Positions 9,977-19,978 of a stretch of 64,000 nucleotides of DNA are shown here, in pieces. The stretch spans positions 1-64,000 of the forward strand of contig JABJKT010000137.1 in the NCBI GenBank assembly GCA_018660225.1, written 5' to 3'. The position numbers were made by a program, and so were the translations under genes. This DNA comes from Kordiimonadaceae bacterium (GTDB lineage: Bacteria; Pseudomonadota; Alphaproteobacteria; Sphingomonadales; Emcibacteraceae). Each line of letters begins with the position of its first letter. Within the stretch, counting starts at the first letter, position 1. The notes under the pieces are model-generated. The model was not told where the DNA came from. It did no database searches and saw nothing but the letters and a program-made list of their open reading frames with translations.

Positions 9977-10657
9977 ATGTCAGACATAATGGTAAATATA
10001 TCAGTTTGGGCCTTGCCGCTCCTGTTTGCAATAACTTTACATGAAGCCGCTCACGCCTGGGTCGCATGGAAGCTTGGCGATAATACGGCAAAATCAATGG
10101 GCCGGGTAAGTTTTAATCCTTTAGTTCATGTCGATCCATTTGGAACAGTGCTGCTTCCTTTGATGCTGCTTATATCAGGATCAGGTTTTATGTTTGGTTA
10201 TGCTAAACCAGTGCCGGTAAATTTCGCTAGGCTCAACAATCCCCGTATGGATATGGTTTGGGTGGCCCTTGCGGGACCGGGGGCCAATATTTTGCTGCTT
10301 TTAATGTCGGCTTTTTTGTTAAATTTTCTTGGACTTATTCCTGAATTTGCCCAAATATGGCTTCGGGATAATCTGGTTAACATGATTTTGATTAATGCAA
10401 TACTTGCTGTTTTTAACATGTTGCCAATTCCGCCACTTGATGGCGGAAGGGTGGCCGTTGGACTGTTGCCTAACTTTTTAGCCCGCCCCCTTAGCCGCCT
10501 TGAACGTTATGGAATGCTGATTATTATTATGATGATTTTCATTATTCCTGCCGGCGGAAGCTATTTAGGTTTAAATTTGAATGTATTTCAGTATATTATT
10601 TTTCCTCCAGTTGAGGTTATATTGGGAATTGCAAATAACTTGGCGAATTTGATTTAA
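9977..10657 (+). CDS. Site-2 protease family membrane metallopeptidase (M50)
   Basis: ITLHEAAHAWVAWKLGD (HExxH), NMLPIPPLDGGRV. Confidence 0.9.
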   Translation: MSDIMVNISVWALPLLFAITLHEAAHAWVAWKLGDNTAKSMGRVSFNPLVHVDPFGTVLLPLMLLISGSGFMFGYAKPVPVNFARLNNPRMDMVWVALAGPGANILLLLMSAFLLNFLGLIPEFAQIWLRDNLVNMILINAILAVFNMLPIPPLDGGRVAVGLLPNFLARPLSRLERYGMLIIIMMIFIIPAGGSYLGLNLNVFQYIIFPPVEVILGIANNLANLI

Positions 10658-10658
10658 T

Positions 10659-11495
10659 ATGAATGACAAAGTAGATAGTGACATAGACAGCTTTGAAATG
10701 CCCGACCCCCGACTAAGCAGGGGCGAGGACATTGATGACGAAGAACGGCTGATCGTTGATATCGAAGGTTTCGAAGGGCCGCTCGATGTGCTTCTCGCGC
10801 TGTCACGAACACAAAAAGTGGACCTTAAGCAAATATCTATTTTAGAACTGGTCAAACAGTATCTTGAATTTGTAACGGAAGCCCGTGCCCTGCGCCTTGA
10901 GCTTGCAGCGGATTATTTGGTGATGGCGGCATGGTTGGCTTATCTAAAATCAAAACTACTTCTGCCCGAAGAAGAAAATGATGATGAGCTATCCGCAGAA
11001 GAAATGGCCGCGCGCCTTACTTATCAACTAGAGCGACTTGGTGCTATTCGTGAGAGGGCAGCGATTTTAATGTCGCGAAATCAAATGGGCCGCGATATGT
11101 TTGCCCGCGGTGCTCCCGAAGCGGTCATTATAAAACAGCATCATACTTATGATCTTAGTATGTATGAACTACTCAAAGCATATGCCCAACATAAAACCCG
11201 TGAGGCCGTTGCTGATATTCGCATTCGTAAAAAGGCGGTTTTTACGCTTGATCAAGCGATCGAAAGACTATCGGGAATGCTGGGTCTTGCTCTTGACTGG
11301 ACGAGCTTAGAGCAATTTTTACCGGATGATCTAATTGATCCGCAGCTTATAAAGTCTGCTAAAGCCAGTATGTTTTCCGCCACTCTTGAACTAGCAAAGG
11401 TCGGTAAAGCTGATCTTGTACAAAAACAGGCTTTTGGCCCGATGTTTATTCGTGCGAGAGCACAAGATAATAAAAAAACAGAGGACGATAATTAA
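10659..11495 (+). CDS. scpA: Segregation and condensation protein A
   Basis: VDIEGFEGPLDVLLALSRTQKVDLKQISILELVKQYL. Confidence 0.95.
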   Translation: MNDKVDSDIDSFEMPDPRLSRGEDIDDEERLIVDIEGFEGPLDVLLALSRTQKVDLKQISILELVKQYLEFVTEARALRLELAADYLVMAAWLAYLKSKLLLPEEENDDELSAEEMAARLTYQLERLGAIRERAAILMSRNQMGRDMFARGAPEAVIIKQHHTYDLSMYELLKAYAQHKTREAVADIRIRKKAVFTLDQAIERLSGMLGLALDWTSLEQFLPDDLIDPQLIKSAKASMFSATLELAKVGKADLVQKQAFGPMFIRARAQDNKKTEDDN

Positions 11496-11496
11496 A

Positions 11497-12129
11497 ATGG
11501 ATAATCAGGAACAATTAAGGATTTGTGAGGCTCTATTATTTGCATCCGACCGGCCATTATCTTCAATTGCTCTTGCCGAACAGTTACCCGAAGGAAGTGA
11601 CGTCGAGGCGATTCTTTTAGAACTACAAAAAAAATATCAGGATAGTGGTGTAAATCTGGTTGAAGTTGCTGGTAAATGGATGTTTCAAACGGCTTCTGAT
11701 CTGGCATTTTTGCTACGAAAAGAGCAGGAAAAAGAAAGAAAATTATCGCGAGCGGCTGTCGAGACATTGGCGATTATCGCTTATCACCAACCAGTAACGC
11801 GCGCCGAAATAGAAGATATTCGCGGCGTTGGCGTTAGCAAGGGAACGCTCGATGTTTTGATGGAAGCAGTATGGGTAAGGCCCGTTGGAAGACGAAGAAC
11901 GCCAGGTAGACCAATGACTTACGGCACGACTGAAGATTTTCTTGTACAGTTTGGATTAAATAGTGTAAAAGACTTACCTGGTCTTGCGGAGCTTAAAGCA
12001 GCAGGTTTTCTTGATAACGTGAATACGGCAAGATTAAACCTTTTAAGCGATGAAGAACCAAAAGAAGAGCAACCCGACCTGCCGATGGATGATGATGAAA
12101 GCAGTTCTGAGGAGCAGGTAATCTCTTAA
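11497..12129 (+). CDS. scpB: Segregation and condensation protein B
   Basis: MDNQEQLRICEALLFASDRPLS..., LSRAAVETLAIIAYHQPVTRAEIEDIRGV; start chosen at ATG 11497 rather than the upstream ORF extension. Confidence 0.94.
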   Translation: MDNQEQLRICEALLFASDRPLSSIALAEQLPEGSDVEAILLELQKKYQDSGVNLVEVAGKWMFQTASDLAFLLRKEQEKERKLSRAAVETLAIIAYHQPVTRAEIEDIRGVGVSKGTLDVLMEAVWVRPVGRRRTPGRPMTYGTTEDFLVQFGLNSVKDLPGLAELKAAGFLDNVNTARLNLLSDEEPKEEQPDLPMDDDESSSEEQVIS

Positions 12130-12158
12130 AAAAATATATTTCTATTGATTTCCTATCC

Positions 12159-12175
12159 AAGATCGTCGATCTTTT
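12159..12175 (+). terminator. Small hairpin AAGATC-GTC-GATCTT followed by TT between scpB and tatA
   Basis: 6-bp perfect stem, 3-nt loop, short T run; weak. Confidence 0.25.
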
Positions 12176-12233
12176 GCGTGAAAAAATGCCTCTGTGTAAG
12201 CATGAGGGAAATTGAATTTTTAGGAGATATACC

Positions 12234-12467
12234 ATGGGTATAGGTTGGCCACAGATTTTAATTATAGTTGTATTACTAGTTCTTTTATTTGGACGGGGAA
12301 AAATTTCCGGACTGATGGGGGATGTCGCTCAGGGAATTAAGAGCTTTAAGAAGGGTATCGCGGAAGACGATGACGAACCCGAAGATGAAGCACCTAAAAA
12401 CCTTGAAAAAAAATCAGACACTGTTGTTTCTGAAGAAAAAACTGAAAAATCAGATAGCGCAAGCTAG
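12234..12467 (+). CDS. tatA: Sec-independent protein translocase subunit TatA
   Basis: Short N-terminal [28 protein letters not shown]. Confidence 0.93.
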   Translation: MGIGWPQILIIVVLLVLLFGRGKISGLMGDVAQGIKSFKKGIAEDDDEPEDEAPKNLEKKSDTVVSEEKTEKSDSAS

Positions 12468-12492
12468 TTTTAAATTTTGCTAGGTATGTTTG

Positions 12493-13065
12493 ATGCTTGA
12501 TATTGGATTTCCAGAATTATTTATCGTCGCGGTGCTGGCCATTATAGTGGTCGGCCCGAAAGACTTGCCAAAAGTCATTCGCTCAGGAATGAAGATGGTG
12601 CGTAAAGTTCGTGAAATGGGAAGTGAGTTCCAGGCCGGGGTCAAAAAAATGGCCGACGAAGTGGAACTTGATGATGTTACCCGTAAGCTAAATGAGGCCG
12701 GTAATATTTCTCTTGATGATGTGGGTAAGAAGAAGAAAAAGCCTGCTGTCGATCCGACTGCTGAATTTTCAGATTATGAAGAATTTGATTATGATCAGTA
12801 TGACTATGAAGGTGGCGGAACACATTCGCCGTCCAAACCGGATATAAAAGAAGAAAAAAAACCAGAAACTTCTGATAATGAAGAGCCGAAAGCTGAAGAA
12901 GTAGTAGCCAAAGCTGAGCCGCCTAAAGCTGAACCAACTAAGGCTAAGCCAACTAAGGCTAAGCCGGCCAAAGCTAAGTCAACTAAGGCTAAACCAACTA
13001 AGGTTGAACCTGTCGCTACTGCAGAAGCTTCTGAAACTGAAGTAAAGAGTAAGTCAGATGAGTGA
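12493..13065 (+). CDS. tatB: Sec-independent protein translocase subunit TatB with K/A/P/T-rich repetitive tail
   Basis: MLDIGFPELFIVAVLAIIVVGPKDLPKVIR; C-terminal tandem KAKPTKAKPAKAKSTKAKPTK repeats. Confidence 0.93.
   Translation: MLDIGFPELFIVAVLAIIVVGPKDLPKVIRSGMKMVRKVREMGSEFQAGVKKMADEVELDDVTRKLNEAGNISLDDVGKKKKKPAVDPTAEFSDYEEFDYDQYDYEGGGTHSPSKPDIKEEKKPETSDNEEPKAEEVVAKAEPPKAEPTKAKPTKAKPAKAKSTKAKPTKVEPVATAEASETEVKSKSDE
12900..13010 (+). repeat. Degenerate tandem 12/15-bp repeats (ccaactaaggctaag-like) inside tatB
   Basis: Repeated aa(g)gctaagcc / ccaactaaggct units encoding (P/S)(T/A)KAK. Confidence 0.75.
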
Positions 13066-13873
13066 AGAGGCCGCTGAAGAAAAAATTGAAGAAAGTTCCG
13101 CGCCGCTGTTGGATCATCTGATTGAACTTAGAACACGACTTATCTGGAGTGTGGCTTATATTCTGGTTGCGTTTTGTGTCTGTCTTGTTTTTGCAGATTA
13201 TATTTATAATTTTCTCGCACAACCCTTTGTCGATGTTGCCAAATCATTTGGCAAAGAACCGAAGATGATTTTTACCGGACTTCAGGACAAGTTTTTTGTT
13301 AATATCAGGCTTAGTTTTTATGTGGCGCTTGCAGTGACTTTCCCAATGGTTTCAATACAAATATGGAAATTTGTCGCGCCAGGTCTTTATAAAAATGAAA
13401 GAAATGCTTTCTTGCCTTTCTTAGCCGGAACACCAATTCTTTTCGTTCTTGGTGCCTCAATCGCTTATTATCTGGTTATTCCAAATGCATGGGCTTTCTT
13501 TATGTCCTACGAAGTGGGCGGTGTTGGTGAACTTGTTGCCGGTGAGCTTAATAATGCATCATCGCTGCAAATTCAGTCACTTCCCGCCGTTAAAGAATAT
13601 TTGTCACTGACTATTCTGCTTATGTTTGCCTTCGGACTTAGCTTCCAACTGCCGATCCTGCTTTTGTTGCTTGCCCGGGTTGGTTTTGTAACGGCCAAAG
13701 GACTCGCTGAAAAAAGAAAATATACTGTCATTGCGGCCTTTTGTTTTGCTGCCTTTATGACGCCGCCAGATCCTATAAGCCAGGTAGGGCTCGCGATACC
13801 TATTTTAATTCTTTATGAAATTTCCATTATCGTTATCAAATTAACAATAAAGCAGCCTGAAGAAGATGTTTGA
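13058..13873 (+). CDS. tatC: Twin-arginine translocase subunit TatC
   Basis: [18 protein letters not shown], six-TM pattern, [24 protein letters not shown]. Confidence 0.95.
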   Translation: MSEEAAEEKIEESSAPLLDHLIELRTRLIWSVAYILVAFCVCLVFADYIYNFLAQPFVDVAKSFGKEPKMIFTGLQDKFFVNIRLSFYVALAVTFPMVSIQIWKFVAPGLYKNERNAFLPFLAGTPILFVLGASIAYYLVIPNAWAFFMSYEVGGVGELVAGELNNASSLQIQSLPAVKEYLSLTILLMFAFGLSFQLPILLLLLARVGFVTAKGLAEKRKYTVIAAFCFAAFMTPPDPISQVGLAIPILILYEISIIVIKLTIKQPEEDV

Positions 13874-15140
13874 TATAAAAGCCATACGTGAAAATGCACA
13901 GCATTATGATAAAGGCTGGGCCCGCCGTGGGATGGAACCACAATCAGCAGCTCTTCTTGGTGTAGATACTGAACTTCGCGCTAAACAAACCGAACTGCAG
14001 GAATGCCAGTCAAAACGCAATGATGCTTCTAAAGCAATCGGAATGGCTAAATCCAAAGGTGAGGATGCATCAGACGCTATTCGTGAAGTAGGTGAGCTTA
14101 AAGATAAAATGGCATTTCTCGAAGAAGAAGTGCGCACTTTATCAGAAAATCTCACCGCAACACTTTCCAAAATCGACAATATTCCAGACCCGGAAGTTCC
14201 TGACGGAAAAAGTGAGGAAGATAATGTTGAGATCAGAAAATGGGGCGATATTCCCAGCTTTGATTTTGAACCTAAACAGCATTTTGATATCGGCGAAGAC
14301 TTGGGTCAGATGGACTTTGAAGGCGCGGCTAAAATGTCAGGCGCGCGCTTTGTTATTTTACGCTCCCATCTAGCCAAACTCGAACGTGCTCTTGCCGCAT
14401 TTATGCTCGATATGCATACGTCAGAATATGGCTACGAAGAAGTATCCGTACCGCTTTTGGTCCGTGATCAGGCGCTTTACGGTACTAGTCAACTGCCAAA
14501 ATTTGAAGAAGATCTCTTTAAAACCACTTCTGGTCATTATCTAATCCCGACCGGTGAAGTGCCGCTCACTAATTTGGTGCGTGAAAGCATTATTGAGGAA
14601 GAAAAGCTTCCGCTTCGCTTTACTTGTCTTAGTAGTTGTTACCGCTCGGAAGCAGGATCAGCGGGCCGCGATACACGTGGCATGATCCGTCTTCACCAAT
14701 TTCAAAAAGTGGAAATGGTAAGTGTTACGGTACCGGAACAATCGAATGATGAACTGGACCGCATGACGGGTATTGCTGAAGAAGTGCTAAAAAGGCTCAA
14801 GCTTCCCTACCGCGCTGTCATTCTTTGCACTGGTGATATGGGTTTTGCTGCTCATAAGACATATGACCTTGAAGTTTGGTTGCCGGGGCAGGATATGTAC
14901 CGGGAAATTTCAAGCTGTTCAAACACCGGCGATTTTCAGGCGCGGCGCATGAAGGCCCGCTTTAAACCTGCAGGCGAAAAGAAAACAAAGTTTGTTCATA
15001 CATTAAACGGCTCCGGACTTGCAGTTGGACGCACACTGGTTGCGGTTCTTGAAAATTATCAGCAAGCAGACGGATCAGTGATCGTACCCGATGTCCTCAG
15101 ACCATATATGGCAGGACAAGAGGTCATAAAGGCCTCTTAA
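13866..15140 (+). CDS. serS: Seryl-tRNA synthetase
   Basis: [23 protein letters not shown]-terminal coiled coil, [25 protein letters not shown]-like motif 2, [20 protein letters not shown] motif 3. Confidence 0.96.
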   Translation: MFDIKAIRENAQHYDKGWARRGMEPQSAALLGVDTELRAKQTELQECQSKRNDASKAIGMAKSKGEDASDAIREVGELKDKMAFLEEEVRTLSENLTATLSKIDNIPDPEVPDGKSEEDNVEIRKWGDIPSFDFEPKQHFDIGEDLGQMDFEGAAKMSGARFVILRSHLAKLERALAAFMLDMHTSEYGYEEVSVPLLVRDQALYGTSQLPKFEEDLFKTTSGHYLIPTGEVPLTNLVRESIIEEEKLPLRFTCLSSCYRSEAGSAGRDTRGMIRLHQFQKVEMVSVTVPEQSNDELDRMTGIAEEVLKRLKLPYRAVILCTGDMGFAAHKTYDLEVWLPGQDMYREISSCSNTGDFQARRMKARFKPAGEKKTKFVHTLNGSGLAVGRTLVAVLENYQQADGSVIVPDVLRPYMAGQEVIKAS

Positions 15141-15156
15141 ATATTCAAGAAAACAG

Positions 15157-15804
15157 ATGAATAGCAGTTTAGAAGATAAAAAAAATCAGCTTTTAGCGAA
15201 ATTAAGAAAACAAGGCATCAGTGATGAAGCTGTTCTTGAGGCACTCGCTGAAATTCCACGCGAAGATTTTATTGCTGACTATCTTAGAGCCCAAGCATAC
15301 GAGAATGCGGCACTGCCGATTGAGAGCGAACAAACCATAAGCCAGCCTTTCATCGTTGCCTATATGACCCAAGAACTTCGGGTCGATAAAAGCCATAAAG
15401 TACTAGAGGTAGGCACTGGTTCCGGCTATCAGGCAGCGGTACTTGCCAAACTTTGTAAGCGTCTATTTACCATTGAACGTCATATGCCGCTTCATAAAAC
15501 CGCCGAAGAAATGTTTAAAAAACTGCGGCTTTTTAATGTTACTACATTATTTGGAAATGGTATGCGTGGCTGGAAAGAGCAGGAACCGTTTGACCGAATT
15601 ATGGTAACGGCGGCCGGTGAAGATATCCCCGATGAGCTACTCTACCAATTAAAAGACGGCGGTATCCTGATTATTCCCGTTGGCGGGCAGGAAGAAACAC
15701 AGCATATTATCAGGGTAACCAGACACGGTGATGATTTTGATGTAAAAACATTGCTGCCAGTAAAATTTGTTCCACTACTGTCAGGTATTGTGCATTCGTC
15801 CTAA
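15157..15804 (+). CDS. pcm: Protein-L-isoaspartate O-methyltransferase
   Basis: QTISQPFIVAYMTQELRV, VLEVGTGSGYQAAVLAKL. Confidence 0.93.
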   Translation: MNSSLEDKKNQLLAKLRKQGISDEAVLEALAEIPREDFIADYLRAQAYENAALPIESEQTISQPFIVAYMTQELRVDKSHKVLEVGTGSGYQAAVLAKLCKRLFTIERHMPLHKTAEEMFKKLRLFNVTTLFGNGMRGWKEQEPFDRIMVTAAGEDIPDELLYQLKDGGILIIPVGGQEETQHIIRVTRHGDDFDVKTLLPVKFVPLLSGIVHSS

Positions 15805-15823
15805 TGCCTGCTATAACTTCCCT

Positions 15824-16780
15824 ATGAATATGTTGCCCATAAATCACTTTAAAATGATATGCGGATTTATATCTGCTGTATTTCTTGCGGGCTGTTCACT
15901 TGGTTATGATAGTGAAGGACCTTATCCATATTCGAAGGCAAACCAACCACCGTCAACGACGTATCAAAGTTCTGGTGCAAACACACAAACCGCCAGTAAT
16001 ACACAGACACCTGATATCAGAAACAAACCCGTTTCGCCGCGTGCTAGTGCAACAAACAGCGCTTCATCCATTACGGTTGGCCCAGGTGATACGGTATATG
16101 CTATTTCGCGCCGTTATGGTGTGTCGGTCCGTGCGGTAATTAACAGTAATAAATTGCGCCCGCCTTATCTATTAAACCGGGGGCAAAAACTGAATATTCC
16201 CGCAGGAATAAGTTATGTGGTGAAGCGCGGCGATACGGTTTACGGCATATCACGGGCCAGAGGCACGACCATGAATGATCTGGTGCGTGTTAATAGCCTT
16301 AAGGCGCCTTACGCTTTAAATGTTGGCCAAACATTAAAGCTTCCCGGTGCGTCATCAGCATCAAACAGGCAAGTTGCCTTGGGACCACCACCAAAAATTT
16401 CAGGCAAAGGGTTCATGTGGCCGGTAACGGGCAGTGTCATATCGGGCTATGGCCCCAAACAGGCCGGGTATCATAATGACGGCGTCAATATCCGCGCCCC
16501 AATGGGAAGTTCCGTTGTTGCTGCGGAAAGCGGCGTGGTAGTCCATGCCAGTAATAAGTTAAAAGGATATGGCAACCTGATACTGATAAAACATCAAAAT
16601 GGCTGGGTAACGGCTTATGCTCATAATGATAAAATACTTGTTAAAAAAGGCGATCAGGTTAGCCGTGGCCAGACCGTCGCACAGGTTGGCAGTACGGGAA
16701 GAGTAGATAGCCCGCAGCTCCATTTCGAAATGCGCAAAGGCTCACGCGCCGTTAATCCGACCTTATATCTCAAGAGCTGA
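15824..16780 (+). CDS. Lipoprotein with two LysM domains and a degenerate M23 (LytM/NlpD-like) domain
   Basis: Lipobox FLAGCS; ITVGPGDTVYAISRRYG...; YVVKRGDTVYGISRARG...; YHNDGVNIRAPMGSSVVAAESGVVVHASNKLKGYGNLILIKH. Confidence 0.9.
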   Translation: MNMLPINHFKMICGFISAVFLAGCSLGYDSEGPYPYSKANQPPSTTYQSSGANTQTASNTQTPDIRNKPVSPRASATNSASSITVGPGDTVYAISRRYGVSVRAVINSNKLRPPYLLNRGQKLNIPAGISYVVKRGDTVYGISRARGTTMNDLVRVNSLKAPYALNVGQTLKLPGASSASNRQVALGPPPKISGKGFMWPVTGSVISGYGPKQAGYHNDGVNIRAPMGSSVVAAESGVVVHASNKLKGYGNLILIKHQNGWVTAYAHNDKILVKKGDQVSRGQTVAQVGSTGRVDSPQLHFEMRKGSRAVNPTLYLKS

Positions 16781-16794
16781 AAACCTAAAACCTA

Positions 16795-17967
16795 CTAAAT
16801 AGTGTTAAGAGCGAAATAAGGCTCTCTCCAATCTTTATAACAATTTATGACTTCTACGCCGTCTACGGCCAACAATACCGTGTCGCGCGACCGGTAACGA
16901 AGTACCTTATGCTGTATTAATCCATCCAGAACAAAGACCATATTATCGCCCAGTATTGTTTGATCACCAGAACTTAAAAAGGGTCCTTCCATTGGAGATG
17001 CACCAACGCAGAACCCTAAGGCATGACCATCAATGATCGATATATTCAGATCGGCTGCTTTTGAGATAACATCTTTATAGACTTCGCAGCACTTGCGGCC
17101 GACTTTTAGCGCATCACAAAGAAGATCACGTAAGGTAACTAAGTGGCCGTAGGCGTCTTGTTGGTCTTCGCTCATTTCTTCGGACATGATGGCGATGCGT
17201 GTTGAATTGCTCCAATATCCGTTCTCGTTATTCATAGCATCAGCAATTATCGGGTCGCCGACATTAGTGAAATCACTAGCCGCGAAGCCAAATTTGGGAG
17301 CATAGGCCCATATATTTGAAATGCTATTCCCGATAACACCGCGTGAACATGCATTATAGCCCTCAAGATCGATATCACGTTCCAAGCTATGAATGCGTAA
17401 GTTTTCTGACACACTCATCGATGATTTTGACCTATCGGCGATTAAATGATGAAAATAACCATTAATCGCATGATCCGTTTTCATAGCGATAGATTTTAAA
17501 TGTTTAATTTCGGTTTTGGTTTTTGTTGAGCGGGCCTTCCTTAAATCATCTGTGCAGGAAACATACTCAGCGCCCAGTTCGGCAATAGCATTTCTGATTA
17601 ACCGTGCTATTTTAATGGGTGAAATGTCATCATCACTGCCTAGCCGTTTCGCAGAAGCGCATTGCTTTAATAATTCTTCAATGCCGCTGATGGTTTGATC
17701 ATTTTCTAATGAATAAGAAATGATCTTGGCATTGTAGTTATATTGACTTGCGGCATTTTCCCAGCACTTCGGCACTATGACAATTGGCGCTGAATTTCTT
17801 TCAATATAGGCAAATATTCTTAAATCAGTTTGGGCATGGGCGCAGGGTATTTTTACCCCGGTAGCATATTGGATGTTGTAAATGTCGGAAATAATCAGCC
17901 CATCAAGATTTTGATCTTCAATGATTTGATTAATTTTGTTTGTTACTTCTTGAGCAAGGTTTTTCAT
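16795..17967 (-). CDS. M24-family (aminopeptidase P/creatinase fold) protein, metal-ligand positions degenerate
   Basis: MKNLAQEVTNKINQIIEDQNLDGLIISDIYNIQYATG creatinase-N-like start; ENGYWSNSTRIAIM and GHALGFCVG motif equivalents. Confidence 0.75.
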   Translation of the reverse strand: MKNLAQEVTNKINQIIEDQNLDGLIISDIYNIQYATGVKIPCAHAQTDLRIFAYIERNSAPIVIVPKCWENAASQYNYNAKIISYSLENDQTISGIEELLKQCASAKRLGSDDDISPIKIARLIRNAIAELGAEYVSCTDDLRKARSTKTKTEIKHLKSIAMKTDHAINGYFHHLIADRSKSSMSVSENLRIHSLERDIDLEGYNACSRGVIGNSISNIWAYAPKFGFAASDFTNVGDPIIADAMNNENGYWSNSTRIAIMSEEMSEDQQDAYGHLVTLRDLLCDALKVGRKCCEVYKDVISKAADLNISIIDGHALGFCVGASPMEGPFLSSGDQTILGDNMVFVLDGLIQHKVLRYRSRDTVLLAVDGVEVINCYKDWREPYFALNTI

Positions 17968-17985
17968 GTTTTTAAATTTCCTTCA

Positions 17986-19182
17986 TTAACCGTGACGCGC
18001 TGATGTGCCGTAAAGAACGTAAAGATCTTCCCAATTTTTATACCAATTAAGCAACTTCGGCTCACCGTCCGTAATCAAATAGACATCTTTATTGCAGATT
18101 AATTCTTCTTTTGGCCCGTAGGTATAAATCCCTAAGGCAATCACCATGCCGGCCTTTAATTCAGTGTCGTCATAAGGGGCAAGATAGGGGAGTTCTCGTT
18201 CACTTGTTCCGACACCGTGCCCTAAATCGGCACCTTGCCAAAATGGAATATTGCTCTCTTCGCTTGCTTTTAAAACTGCTGAATAGACTTCATTAGCCTT
18301 TACGCCAGTGCGCAGTTTTTTAAGGGCTATATTTTTTAAGGTTTGATTATTTGACCATGCAATTTCGGCTTGCTGATTGCTCTCTCCTAAATACACGGTT
18401 CTTGAGCCGGTGATCCAATAGCCTGAATTATGAAGTGAATATTCCAGCCGGACAAAGCCTTGCTCATTTAAAACGGCGCGTGGTTCGCATCTTGCGTATA
18501 AATCTTTACAATCGTCGCCTTGTGCAACGACCATATTACCGACGCCGGATCCGCCATATTCTCCCACATGAACGCGAAACCGTTCTGCATATTCCCAGAG
18601 TGGATAACTAAGGGTGTCTAAGGCCGCCCCTTCACTGTGATTTAACGCACTGACAAAACCACGGTCCCCCATGCGACAAGAAATCTCAAGCAATCTTATT
18701 TCGGCTTCTGTTTTAATCATCTTTAAATCCGCAAACGCTTGATCACCACTGAGCGAAATTAAACCATCAATACTCGTCTCTAATTCCCTTAGCTGCGCCG
18801 CGGACATATAGTTTTCGTCAATGGCTACTTTTCCCGTGACATGGTTTTTAAGGGAGGCTGCGATTGAGCTTTCCGGGGAATGCTGGTTAAGTTCATAGAT
18901 GACCACATCGCCGTCCCAGTTTAATTGAAGGGGAATATCAGCAAGATCATTGGTGCATGCGATAAGACGCTTTCCTGTTTTAAAACAAATATAAAGCGCT
19001 ACGGGCTGGACAAGCTTTTGATCCATATAGGGAAAAATAATACCGCAAGATAAATAGCTTAAGTTGCTACTGCCAAAAACGAGAATGCCGTCATAGCCTT
19101 CATTGCTCAATTTTTTCTCTATTTTCTCGTTGAGGATATTTTTCTCATTAGTTGATAAAGAAATGTCATTCATCGTGGACAT
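17986..19182 (-). CDS. M24-family (aminopeptidase P/creatinase fold) protein, metal-ligand positions degenerate
   Basis: EGYDGILVFGSSNLSYLSCG; NSGYWITGSRTVYLG; DLGHGVGTSERELPYL; shares KNWEDLYV / KDWREPYF C-termini with the neighbouring paralogue. Confidence 0.77.
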   Translation of the reverse strand: MSTMNDISLSTNEKNILNEKIEKKLSNEGYDGILVFGSSNLSYLSCGIIFPYMDQKLVQPVALYICFKTGKRLIACTNDLADIPLQLNWDGDVVIYELNQHSPESSIAASLKNHVTGKVAIDENYMSAAQLRELETSIDGLISLSGDQAFADLKMIKTEAEIRLLEISCRMGDRGFVSALNHSEGAALDTLSYPLWEYAERFRVHVGEYGGSGVGNMVVAQGDDCKDLYARCEPRAVLNEQGFVRLEYSLHNSGYWITGSRTVYLGESNQQAEIAWSNNQTLKNIALKKLRTGVKANEVYSAVLKASEESNIPFWQGADLGHGVGTSERELPYLAPYDDTELKAGMVIALGIYTYGPKEELICNKDVYLITDGEPKLLNWYKNWEDLYVLYGTSARHG

Positions 19183-19228
19183 TATTGTTTTTCCTTAAAT
19201 TTTACCTTTGATAATTTTAATATGATAA

Positions 19229-19978
19229 TTATAATATTTTCCCTAAAAACTCTTTAGTTCTTTGGTGGCTTGGATTTTCAATTACTTGATTTGACGGGCC
19301 GTCTTCAATTATTTCACCGTCAACCAGCACCAATACCCGTGATGATGCTTCTTTTATAAAATTAATTTCATGGCTAACGACTATCATGGTCATACCGTCC
19401 TTTGCAAGCGAGACCATAACATCAAGCACTTCGCGAACCATTTCAGGGTCAAGGGCTGATGTCGGTTCATCAAAAAGAAGTATCTTGGGATCCATAGCAA
19501 GTGATCTTGCAATGGCGACGCGCTGCTGCTGTCCGCCGGAAAGCTGTTCAGGATAACTGCTCGCTTTATCTTCAAGTCCCACGCGTTTTAGGAGGGCTAA
19601 GGCTGTTTCTTTTGCATCTGCTTTGGATTTTTTTTTCACTTTTGTCGGCGCTAGCATGATATTTTCCAGCGCCGTTAAATGAGGGAATAACGCAAAGTTC
19701 TGAAACACCATCCCAATATCACGCCTAATATTGCTGATGTTGTTGTCCGGGCCCGTAACCTCAATATCACCAAAGAATATTTGCCCGGATGTCGGTTCTT
19801 CTATTCGGTTGATGCATCTGATAAAGGTGCTTTTTCCGCTGCCGGAAGGGCCCATTATTGCAACAACTTCACCTTTATGAATGGTGGTCGTTAATGATTT
19901 TAAAATATGCAAATCATCAAAATATTTATTTAGACCTTCAATATGAAGAATTGGTTTTTCTTGAGGTTCGTTGGTCAT
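19229..19978 (-). CDS. Amino-acid-type ABC transporter ATP-binding protein (GlnQ/HisP class)
   Basis: GPSGSGKSTFIRCINRIEEPTSG, LSGGQQQRVAIARSLAMDPKILLFDEPTSALDPEMVREVLDVM. Confidence 0.94.
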   Translation of the reverse strand: MTNEPQEKPILHIEGLNKYFDDLHILKSLTTTIHKGEVVAIMGPSGSGKSTFIRCINRIEEPTSGQIFFGDIEVTGPDNNISNIRRDIGMVFQNFALFPHLTALENIMLAPTKVKKKSKADAKETALALLKRVGLEDKASSYPEQLSGGQQQRVAIARSLAMDPKILLFDEPTSALDPEMVREVLDVMVSLAKDGMTMIVVSHEINFIKEASSRVLVLVDGEIIEDGPSNQVIENPSHQRTKEFLGKIL

